Shown here in pieces: positions 15,998 to 24,600 of a stretch of 64,000 nucleotides of DNA. A program made the position numbers and the translations under genes. This stretch comes from Bacillota bacterium (GTDB lineage Bacteria > Bacillota > Clostridia > Christensenellales > Aristaeellaceae), in the NCBI GenBank assembly GCA_029548395.1, contig JAKPNM010000053.1:1-64000 (forward strand), read 5' to 3'. Every line of letters begins with the position of its first letter. The first letter of the stretch is position 1. The notes beneath the pieces were generated by a model. That model did not search any database, was not told the DNA's origin, and was given only the letters and a program-made list of their open reading frames with translations.

Positions 15998-16981
15998 ATG
16001 AACAAGCAGGCTCCTCTTTTGGTGCTGGCGCCCATGGCAGGCATTACGGACTGGCCTTTCAGACGGCAGGCCATGCTGCACGGAGCGGACAAAACCATGA
16101 CTGAGATGATCAGCGCCATGGGGCTTCTTCAGGCGCCGCGCGGCAACATCGCCTATCGGCATTTGCTGTCCTATGATGAAAGCGAAACAAACCTGAGCGC
16201 CCAGATTTTCGGAAAAGACCCGGATTTCATGGCTGAAGCAGCCGCCATCCTGTCTGCCTTGCCGCAATACACGGGGCTGGACATCAACTTCGGCTGTCCG
16301 GCGCCCAAGGTGACTTCCTCGGGCAGCGGCAGCGCATTAATGAAAGACATACCCCGTGCCCGGGCTATTATCGCCGCGGTGCGCAAAGCCTGCGCCAAGC
16401 CCTTGTCCGCCAAGATGCGCATTGGCTGGGACAGCCATTCCATTAACGCGATGGACTTCGCCAAAATGTGTGAGGATGAGGGCGTGGACAGCCTGTGTGT
16501 GCATGGCCGCACCCGGGCGCAGCAGTATTCCGGACGCGCGGACTGGGGTCAGATCGCGCTGGTGAAGCAGTCTGTAAGCATCCCGATCATCGCCAATGGG
16601 GATGTGTTTTCCGTTGCGGACGCGCTGGTCATCCTGAACCAGACCGGCGCGGATGGCATCGCGTTGGGGCGCGGCGCACTGGGCAAGCCCTGGCTGTTCT
16701 CACAAATCAAGCAGGCCCTGGCCGGGGAGGCTGTGAGCCTTCCAGACCCGCAGAAGGCGTTGGTCACTGCGCTTGACCACCTGGAAGACATGGTCCGCAT
16801 GAAAGGGGAGCGCAGGGCGCTCATTGAGATGCGGAAGCATTTTGCCTGGTATCTCAAAGGCACCCGCAACGCCGCAGCTGCGCGGGCCATCATCAATGCC
16901 GCTGAGGAGCTTGAAACGCTCAAATCCGTGCTTGCCCGGCATTTCCTTGCGGAAGACCATGGCACGTCAGCCGGCTTATAA
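15998..16981 (+). CDS. dus: tRNA-dihydrouridine synthase (DUS family)
   Basis: A 327-residue FMN enzyme that reduces uridines in tRNA D-loops. The TIM barrel carries VLAPMAGITDWPFRR, DINFGCPAPKVTSSGSGSALMKD (with the catalytic cysteine), VHGRTRAQQYSGRADW and PIIANGDVFS (phosphate binding). It is closest in pattern to DusB, though GCPAPKVTSSGSGS differs from the commoner GCPVPKVVKxGxGS. The start at 15998 is taken just after the previous stop; the ribosome-binding site is weak (GAAAAAT), so translational coupling is likely. It is last in the pyrH-to-dus series. Confidence 0.93.
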   Translation: MNKQAPLLVLAPMAGITDWPFRRQAMLHGADKTMTEMISAMGLLQAPRGNIAYRHLLSYDESETNLSAQIFGKDPDFMAEAAAILSALPQYTGLDINFGCPAPKVTSSGSGSALMKDIPRARAIIAAVRKACAKPLSAKMRIGWDSHSINAMDFAKMCEDEGVDSLCVHGRTRAQQYSGRADWGQIALVKQSVSIPIIANGDVFSVADALVILNQTGADGIALGRGALGKPWLFSQIKQALAGEAVSLPDPQKALVTALDHLEDMVRMKGERRALIEMRKHFAWYLKGTRNAAAARAIINAAEELETLKSVLARHFLAEDHGTSAGL

Positions 16982-17151
16982 AATATTGCCATGATATGAC
17001 TTGACTGATTTCTATTGTATCTGCACGGCGCCAGGCTCTATCGCCCTGCCGTGTCAACCTGGCTCAATGCGGTTCAGGTTGCGCATTTGCCTATCATACA
17101 GGACAATGCTGTGGTGATTGCGTGGGCAGTCAGATGCCGGTGTATCAGCGC

Positions 17152-17694
17152 TTAACTTCGGCGCATAAAACGATAGCTTTTGGGGCCTACGCGGATAATA
17201 TCACGGTGGTTGAGGGGGACAGGGACTGTATTGGGCAGGAAGTGCCCATTGTGAAACGTGCCGTTGCGGCTGCCCAGATCCTTCAGATAATATCGCTGGT
17301 CTTGCCTGCGGAAAAAAATCTGGCAGTGATGCTTGGTTACCATTCGGAAATTGACGCGCAGGTCGTTGTTCGCTTCCCGTCCCAGGGTGAACGGCGAATG
17401 ATTGATGTCCGCAATTACGCGCTGGGTGTCGCAGTCCACCAGACAATACCGGACCGCCGTGGCGCCGGTTTTACTTTTGGTGTCGATCAGATCGTCCAAG
17501 GATACCTTGCGCCCTTTTGTTGAAGAGAACTTATCCGGCATCAGGTAGTACATCAACGCAGTCAACAGGACCAACAGACACAACAACACCAGGCTCAGGG
17601 TGAAATCCAGCACCGCGATAACAGCCAGAAGAACAAGCACAAATATCAGCACAGCAGCACATATCTTGCTTTTGGCAGGTGTGTTGCTTCGCAT
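17152..17694 (-). CDS. membrane-anchored FHA-domain protein
   Basis: A 180-residue protein with two close N-terminal membrane helices (about residues 8-52) and a C-terminal forkhead-associated domain (about 85-178). The domain shows FTLGREANNDLRV, the VTKHHCQIFF block and DLGSRNGTFHNG, so the phosphothreonine-binding residues (R, S/T-x-H, N) are present. It probably sits in the membrane with the FHA domain in the cytoplasm and docks onto a phosphorylated partner. It is divergent from the vWA-FHA/kinase series, suggesting it belongs to that signalling island. A good promoter lies upstream (17724-17752). Confidence 0.87.
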   Translation of the reverse strand: MRSNTPAKSKICAAVLIFVLVLLAVIAVLDFTLSLVLLCLLVLLTALMYYLMPDKFSSTKGRKVSLDDLIDTKSKTGATAVRYCLVDCDTQRVIADINHSPFTLGREANNDLRVNFRMVTKHHCQIFFRRQDQRYYLKDLGSRNGTFHNGHFLPNTVPVPLNHRDIIRVGPKSYRFMRRS

Positions 17695-17723
17695 TGTGTC
17701 CTCCTTGTGAAAACTTCCCTCTT

Positions 17724-17752
17724 AGTGTACAAAAGCTCCTGTGAATTGGCAA
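17724..17752 (-). promoter_or_regulatory. promoter of the FHA membrane protein
   Basis: Minus-strand TTGCCA (17747-17752), 17-bp spacer, TACACT (17724-17729), followed by AAGGAGG before the ATG at 17694. Confidence 0.6.
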
Positions 17753-17843
17753 GCCTGCAGGTGCTGTATGCCCAATGCCGCACACTGCCGTATGGCAGGC
17801 TTTGTTTTCACAAGGGAAAACCGCCGAAAAACCAGCGTTTCCA

Positions 17844-17872
17844 TTGACAAATCCATTATACATTTGTAGAAT
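17844..17872 (+). promoter_or_regulatory. promoter of the vWA-FHA / kinase operon
   Basis: TTGACA (17844-17849), an exact 17-bp spacer and TAGAAT (17867-17872). The transcript would have a leader of about 245 bases up to ATG 18126. That leader keeps the gene's frame open back to ATG 17913 but shows no other gene or clear riboswitch. Confidence 0.7.
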
Positions 17873-18125
17873 CATGTTGCGTCAAGACAGGTATGCATGA
17901 TGCAAATGCACTATGGCTGTCTTTACCTCACAGGCTGTCAGGCTGCGCTTTACGTTGATATGTGAAGCTGCGCCTGACAGGAATTTCTATGGTCAAAGCA
18001 GCGGAGCAACAGGTCACTGCTTTGTCTTTCTGTATTTCATTACTCGCTGGCTTGATGTTCTCCTGTGTCTGACAAACATCCGGGTTTTTGCCCGGGGCTG
18101 TGCACGAAAAGATTTGAGGTGTCGA

Positions 18126-20483
18126 ATGAAGTATCTGCAACGCGCCACTGCCTGTGTGCTTGTAATGCTCATGCTCGCAGCGGTCGTCTTGCCTGTGCTG
18201 GCAAGTTCTATCACGTTTTTGAGGGTTATCAAGCTCGAACAGGTCAAGGAAGGCCATGTGCTGCGGATGGGGATCAAGGCTTCGGACGATGCCGGCCGTG
18301 GACAGCGCCAGGCAGGCGGTCAGATTTCTGTGTCGGTCAACGATGTGCCAGTGCATCTGGTTGATATCACCGGTTCTGAAATTGGACATTTATTACTTAT
18401 TGACACCACCACGCCTTCCCATTCCCAGAGTTGGAGCTATGATGTGATCCGGGCAATGGCCCAGGCTTTTGTCAATGCGATTCCCTTGGATGAGCGTGTG
18501 ATGATTATCACCTTTGATGATAAAGGCGCCTATGATCAGGGCTGGCAAAGCCCGCAGGAAGCACTGTCTTTCATCAGCTCCATCCAGCCCTCCTCACAAA
18601 CCCGGGCGCGATTGTATACAGCGCTAAAACGGGCTCATATCCTGATCCGGGAGCCCAGTAAAGGCGATGACCCTGCTTTTATCAGTTCTATTTTCACTGT
18701 GACCGATGGTTCACCCTCCCTTAGCAGTTACCAGGACATGGGCAGCCTGATTTCTGACAGGAGTTATATCAATTTTGTTATTGCCCGCCCCTATTCCAGC
18801 GTAGTTGTCAACAGCAACTCAAACGCGGGCAAAGCGTTTATCAACAATCAGGCTTTGCTGCAAAGCATCGCCTCACAGCAAAACGGCAAACTGATTGATT
18901 GCGAAACGCCCAGGAACGGGATGCCCGACATAAATGGCCTGTACCGCGAAGTGTACGACATGCTCAATGCGGATTTGTATTACGAGTTTAGTCTTGATCC
19001 CCTGATCGGCAAGGTTCAATACAAAGCGGATGACCTGGTCATGGTAAACATCCAGGCGGGAAATGTCAGTGTAAAGGTGCCCATCGAAGTGGACACCTTG
19101 TCCCTGCCCACGCCCACGCCTACGCCCACGCCTATACCTACGCCTACGCCTACACCTACGCCCACGCCCGCTCCCGAGGCAACTGCAACCAAGCCTGCAG
19201 AGAAAATGACACCCACACCCACCCCGACCCCTTCGCCGGAGCCCTTGATGGTCGAATATGGCAAGGCCAGTTCCAATGCGCGTCAGGCGCGGTATTTCCT
19301 GCATCTTTATAATTATATGGAGGATCACTACACCGAAACCGAGGTGTTTGACAAAGCCGCCCAGCAAGCCTTTGATGAGTTTGCCATAAGAAACGGGCTG
19401 GATACGACGGATGGCATCTATGCCGGTGCTTTTGCGATACTGACAGATCCCTCCAAGATCCCGGTCACCTATCCTCCGCCCAGCCCCACGCCCAGCCCGA
19501 CGCCGACGCCTACCCCGGAACCTACCCCAAGCCCTGAGCCGACACCCCGGGCCATCTATCTCAATGAGGAAGATCCGATTGATGGCAAGGACCTGATTTT
19601 GCCTATGCAGATGAAATTGGAATCGCTGGGCTACTATGCGGCAATCAATGAGACATTTTCTCCCAAAAAGCTTGATCAGGCTACGCTGAACGCCTTGGCT
19701 CTGTTCGCGCAGACCAAAGGAATTGCAAACGAAGCGCCCAATGGCGTCAGCGTTGGGCTGCAGGAAGTGCTCCTGAAAGGTTCCTACGAGCCGTTTACGC
19801 CTTCGCCAAGCCCCAAGCCGCCGGGATTTGTAGATAACCTTCGCGCCAGGATGAGCCAAACACTCAGCATCGGCAGTTTGAAAGTTCCCTTTTGGACGAT
19901 CATCGCGCTGGTCGGCTTGTTGTTGCTGGGAGTAATCATCCTGATTATTCTGCTTCGCAGCGGTCATCAAACCTCTTCGGTCTCCGGCGCGGGCATTCCT
20001 CTTGATCCCTTGGGACAGGGAGACGGTCAAACCAAGGAGGAAGGGACTAAAAAGACAGCTGTCATAACAGGCGAATGGCGTAGGACTGGCAGTAAGACTG
20101 TTGCCATGGACAATTTAGGACTCGCGGTTAATTTCCATATTCAGTTTATGGGCCGCAGTGAAACCACCCATGACTTTGTGTCCCAGCGCTTCACGATTGG
20201 ACGGGAGAACTGCACTTTACTTCTGGATGCCAGGGACATGAGTGTTTCCAAAGAGCATGCCGAATTGAACTATCATGATAACCAGCTGGTTATCATAGAT
20301 TCGAACAGCACCAATGGTACTTTTGTCAATGGTATGCGCGTGCCCAGTATCAAGGATGGCATGATGCCCGTCGGTGGAGATATGAACAAGACACTTGAAT
20401 TGAAAGGCGATGTCTTTGGCCGCGTGATCAACAACGGCGACATCCTCAAAATAGGGATGCATCAGATCACGATTACCTGGTAA
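18126..20483 (+). CDS. exported vWA-domain protein with transmembrane segment and cytoplasmic FHA domain
   Basis: A 785-residue multidomain protein. In order: signal peptide (1-26), a vWA-like domain (about 80-290), a Thr-Pro linker (about 328-375), an alpha-helical part, a second Pro-rich linker (about 450-475), a peptidoglycan-binding-like module (about 480-545), one membrane helix (about 585-612) and a C-terminal FHA domain (about 685-785). The FHA domain has FTIGREN, SVSKEHAEL and DSNSTNGTFVNG. The vWA metal site is degenerate (DTTTPS instead of DxSxS). The order places vWA and wall-binding parts outside and FHA inside. ATG 18126 is chosen for the signal peptide; the frame is open to 17913. 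It is first in an operon with two kinases, likely its phosphorylating partners. Confidence 0.85.
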   Translation: MKYLQRATACVLVMLMLAAVVLPVLASSITFLRVIKLEQVKEGHVLRMGIKASDDAGRGQRQAGGQISVSVNDVPVHLVDITGSEIGHLLLIDTTTPSHSQSWSYDVIRAMAQAFVNAIPLDERVMIITFDDKGAYDQGWQSPQEALSFISSIQPSSQTRARLYTALKRAHILIREPSKGDDPAFISSIFTVTDGSPSLSSYQDMGSLISDRSYINFVIARPYSSVVVNSNSNAGKAFINNQALLQSIASQQNGKLIDCETPRNGMPDINGLYREVYDMLNADLYYEFSLDPLIGKVQYKADDLVMVNIQAGNVSVKVPIEVDTLSLPTPTPTPTPIPTPTPTPTPTPAPEATATKPAEKMTPTPTPTPSPEPLMVEYGKASSNARQARYFLHLYNYMEDHYTETEVFDKAAQQAFDEFAIRNGLDTTDGIYAGAFAILTDPSKIPVTYPPPSPTPSPTPTPTPEPTPSPEPTPRAIYLNEEDPIDGKDLILPMQMKLESLGYYAAINETFSPKKLDQATLNALALFAQTKGIANEAPNGVSVGLQEVLLKGSYEPFTPSPSPKPPGFVDNLRARMSQTLSIGSLKVPFWTIIALVGLLLLGVIILIILLRSGHQTSSVSGAGIPLDPLGQGDGQTKEEGTKKTAVITGEWRRTGSKTVAMDNLGLAVNFHIQFMGRSETTHDFVSQRFTIGRENCTLLLDARDMSVSKEHAELNYHDNQLVIIDSNSTNGTFVNGMRVPSIKDGMMPVGGDMNKTLELKGDVFGRVINNGDILKIGMHQITITW

Positions 20484-20492
20484 GGAAAGCTG

Positions 20493-21662
20493 ATGAATCA
20501 ACCAAACGGCTCTGCCCGCGCGGTATCCCGGCAGGTGCCGGCGGGCAGGTGCCTGGCCTGCATGAAGACGTTGACGCCGGCCGACATCCGGGAATGCAGC
20601 GCTTGCCACAGCACGCTGCCCTATGTGAGCAAAGACAGCACTTTGCTGGAGCCTGGCGCTGTGCTGAAGGGGCGCTATCAGATTGGCCGTCCCTTGGGCA
20701 GCGGCGGTTTTGGCAACACCTATCTGGCGTTTGATTTGGCAAGCCATTCTGTGTGCGCCGTGAAAGAATATTTTTTGCGCGGGGCTGCCGTCAGGGACAG
20801 GAAAAGCAGCCTGGTGCTGGTTGAGCAGGGCAGGGAACACGCGTTTAAACGTTTTCGCGACAGTTTCATAAAAGAGGCCCAACAGCTTAGCCAATTGGGC
20901 GCCATACCTGGTATGGTCAGGGTCTTTGATGTGTTCCAGCAAAACAATACAGCGTATTTTGCGATGAGCTATGTTCAGGGACAGACGCTCAGGAATTGGT
21001 TGCTGGAACAGAAAGCCCCCCAGGCATTGAATGACGTCTTGGCAATGGTCAATGAATTGCTGGATATTCTTGGTCGGGTGCATGCCCGGGGCATCCTGCA
21101 CCGTGATGTCAGCATGGACAACATCATCCGCGGATCAAACGGAGAGCTGACCCTGATCGATTTTGGCGCCGCGCGCCAGGCCGGCAAACCGGAAATGACG
21201 GTCTACCACAAGGGCGTTTATACTGCGCCGGAGCAAAAGCTGGGTGTCACGCAAGGCCCGTATACGGATATCTACGCAGTAGGGGTTATCATGTTTGCCC
21301 TGCTCCATGGCCGCTTGCCCCATGAGGATCAAAACCGCCTTGAGCCATTGCCGGGTTTGCCGCAGGACATTCAGGCGCAGTTGGACCGTATTTTCCGAAA
21401 GGCCACCCATCCAAGGACTTCCGCCCGTTATCAGCAAACAGCGCAGATGCGCGCAGAACTGCAACAGGTTGCCTTGCGTGCTGACGGTTATCGGCTGTCT
21501 CTTTCAAGGCCCCGGCGCCCCCTGCGAGGGATGCTCCGTACCCCAAAAGGCAGCCGGGAGATTAGGCTGAAGATTTTGCTGGCTGTGTTTTTGTTTTTTT
21601 TATTGCTTCTTTTGCTTGCCATTGTCTTAGGTGATGCGGGTTTTCAAGGTGTAACGGATTGA
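20493..21662 (+). CDS. zinc-ribbon Ser/Thr protein kinase with C-terminal membrane anchor
   Basis: A 389-residue kinase. A four-cysteine zinc ribbon opens the protein (Cys20, 23, 35, 38). The Hanks-type kinase domain follows: glycine loop GSGGFGNTY (about 69), AVKEYF with the ATP-binding lysine (about 90), HRDVSMDN (about 204), DFG (about 222) and an activation segment ending YTAPEQ. One membrane helix lies near 360-382, with only about seven residues beyond it. The catalytic loop has Ser where most bacterial kinases have Lys (HRDxK). It starts 9 bases after the vWA-FHA gene and is followed by a larger kinase with the same N-terminal design. It probably phosphorylates FHA-binding partners (inference). 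Confidence 0.9.
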   Translation: MNQPNGSARAVSRQVPAGRCLACMKTLTPADIRECSACHSTLPYVSKDSTLLEPGAVLKGRYQIGRPLGSGGFGNTYLAFDLASHSVCAVKEYFLRGAAVRDRKSSLVLVEQGREHAFKRFRDSFIKEAQQLSQLGAIPGMVRVFDVFQQNNTAYFAMSYVQGQTLRNWLLEQKAPQALNDVLAMVNELLDILGRVHARGILHRDVSMDNIIRGSNGELTLIDFGAARQAGKPEMTVYHKGVYTAPEQKLGVTQGPYTDIYAVGVIMFALLHGRLPHEDQNRLEPLPGLPQDIQAQLDRIFRKATHPRTSARYQQTAQMRAELQQVALRADGYRLSLSRPRRPLRGMLRTPKGSREIRLKILLAVFLFFLLLLLLAIVLGDAGFQGVTD

Positions 21663-21692
21663 TGTGCTAATGTATTCGATGGGAGATAGCAG

Positions 21693-24600
21693 ATGGTAAA
21701 ACCGGGAGACGTGCTGTGTTATTCCTGCATGAGGGAAGTAGTCGCGGGCAAGAGCTGCCCCTTGTGCGGTGCGCCCATACCATATGAGGCGCGGGATGTA
21801 TTGGACCTAAAACCCGGCACAGTGCTCAACGGCAAGTATACGATCGGCCGCTGCCTTGGCAGGGGCGGCTTTGGCGCGACTTACCTGGCTATGGAAAGCA
21901 GCCTGGGCGGGCGCTTTGCGATCAAGGAGTATTTTTATCAGGCTTGCTGCACCCGCGCGGTAGATTCCAATGAGATTGTTGTCAAACCGGGCATGGAGGA
22001 GGATTTCCGCCGTTTCAAGGAGAAATTCCACCAGGAAGCGCGCAGGCTGCAGGAGTTCCAGCATTCCCCGGGGGTGGTGAAATGTCTGGAGTACTTTGAG
22101 GAAAACGGCACCGCTTATTTTGTAATGGAATATCTTGAGGGTGTCACCCTGATGGACTTTATGAGAAAACGCGGCACCACTCTGACAGCGGATGAGCTTA
22201 TTCCCATTCTTCTGCGGGCGCTCAAGGCGCTGGAACAGGTACACGCCAAGGGCTATATCCACCGTGACATTTCTCCGGACAACCTCTTTTTGCTTCAGGG
22301 CGGAGAGATCAAATTGATAGACTTCGGCTCGGCCAGGCAGACCAGCGCGCGGTCCATGACCCGCCTGGCTAAGGGCAGCTATACCGCGCCTGAGCAGGAG
22401 TTTAACCGCGAGCAAACCCCGGCTACCGATTTATATGCCCTGGGCGTCAGTATTTTCACGCTGCTGGTCGGTAGGCAACCGGAGAAGCAGCCTTTAACAG
22501 GAAGCGGAAGCCGCTATAAGCTGGAGCCTCTGCCGGCAGACACCCCTCCTTCCCTGCAATCAATTTATACCAAGGCAACAGCCTTTGACGCCAAGAGCCG
22601 CTACCGGACCGCGCCGGAGATGGCCGCCGCGATAAACCTGGCTTTCCCCGGCTTTATCCCGACTACCGGCAGCTATACAACTTTCTCACCGTCCCCAAAG
22701 CGTCAGATCGGGCGCATTATCGGGCTTGTGAGCATCCTGCTGGCGCTTGCTGCCGTGGTTCTCATCCTCCTGAATCAGCCGTCAGCGCTTACTAGCGAAG
22801 TTACCATCCGCTACTACAACCAGCAAGGGAATTTGCTTAATACAGTCAATCAAAGCTTTTCAAAAGGCACCTACACCATTACCGCGGATGATGATATGGT
22901 ACCGCCGGGGCATCTGCTTACAAGTGAGCGTGAACAATTCCTTCGGGTCAATGAGGATGGCTCCGTATCTCCTGGAAACATTGATTTTATCTACATGCAA
23001 ACTGCGCAGTCTGCTGCGGGCAGCGTGACCTACGATCTGTTGCCGGATCAGGATGGCGGGCTGTTCATTATTATTAACGGCGGCGCTTCCGTCTCCATTC
23101 AGATGACGCCCCATGAGCTGGTGCGCGCGAATCTGGTAACTGAAAAACATTTGGCTTACCCGCTGTATTTGATCCACCGGGAATCCGGCAACCGTTTTCA
23201 GGTTGTTGACAGCCTGGACGGTTCCACAGCCGTTGGTCTGCAGCCGGGGATATATGATGCAGCATTAGATTTGTCCGGGAATGATCTTCTTTCGAAAGCC
23301 CCCCTGGAAATCCGTGCAGGGCAAAGCGATTATCAGCTGTTTTTTGATGATGACATCCTGGCGTTTTTCAACGACTACGGGGCTTTGCCCCTGCCCGCTG
23401 ACCAGGCGCTGGTGGATTATGGCGCCGGTCCTTACAGCACAGACAAGTTGGAAAAGGTACGCCTGACCGTGTTTGCTGAGCAGGCGCAGCCTAATGACCT
23501 GCGCCGCTTGATGTATCATGTGAACTTGCATATGGATGTGCCTCAAGGGTTGAGCGACAGATTTGAGTTGATTCCAAACGGTCAAGACAGAGGCATATCC
23601 TTCAGTCAGGAAAGCGCTGCATCCCTGCGCATGACATCAGGCACTTACGAAGTCAGGATGTATATTGGCGCAGCGGAATTTGAAAGCCTTGAACAAATCA
23701 CAGTTAAAGCCGATAAAGTTCAGCAGAATCTGTCAGTCAGCTTCAACCTGGACGACGCGATGAGCTTAGCAAAGACTGCCGCGTATAAAATAGCGGACAA
23801 CGACGTGACGAAATTCATTGGCCAGCAGTTAGGCAATGCAACCGGCTTGACGCTTTCCAAGGTCAGCCTCAAAACCAACCTGATCAATCTGTATGGTATC
23901 AATGACGATGACGTTGTCTTTCGTTTGCGCCTTCAAAACGACGACAACCTGCTCAGCGACCCTTTGCCGGTTAAAAGCCTTGGCACCACTGTTCATCTGA
24001 GCCCCGGATCGTACACGCTTCAGGCGGAGATGAACAACCAGACCCTTATATCCGAGCCTTTTTACGTTGCTTACAACAATGATGTAAGCCAAACTTTGAA
24101 TTTTGACACCTCTGTGCTGACGCGGTGGACACCCCCGCCTGAAGGCTCGGTCGTTTTTGCCTACGACCTGGATCACGATGAGCGCAATGGTTCCATGATG
24201 GTTGTTGTTGGCAAGGACGCCGAACTGATTATGAACAATCCGGTGGCCCTGTACCCGGTCGCCCTTAGTCTGGATTTGCCGCCTTATATGGTAGAAAATA
24301 AGCAGTTCACCCTTGAGCACCATGAAAGCGGGATGACGCTGAATGCGCCTTACTATGGCGTTGAGCCTCATCAAATGCGTTTGATGGCCGGCAGCTATAC
24401 ACTGAGCATCACCAACAAGGATACGCCGTTTGAAGCGGAGCAACCTTTTCTTGTTGATGGTAATACTGAACAAATAACAATCTTATTTGATCAAAACGCT
24501 ATTGTGTTTTATCAAGAAAATGGCTTGTTGCCCCTGAAGCCGGATGCCATGGTGCTCAGGGCACGAGGCGCTACCCTGCTGGGCAGGACAGGACAGAAGC

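Noticed and set aside
17036-17067. Possible terminator hairpin after dus
   Set aside because: CACGGC and GCCGTG can pair, but the loop is long and no T-run follows.
17913-18125. 71-codon N-terminal extension of the vWA-FHA protein
   Set aside because: It would hide a clear signal peptide that begins at ATG 18126, which has its own ribosome-binding site; left as leader.
19108-19247. Short direct repeats resembling a tandem array
   Set aside because: They are CCTACG/CCCACG-type codon repeats encoding the Thr-Pro linker, not a CRISPR or noncoding satellite.
18873-20030. 385-codon minus-strand frame opposite the vWA-FHA gene
   Set aside because: It is created by the Thr-Pro linker repeats read backwards (Arg/Gly-rich); no start site support.
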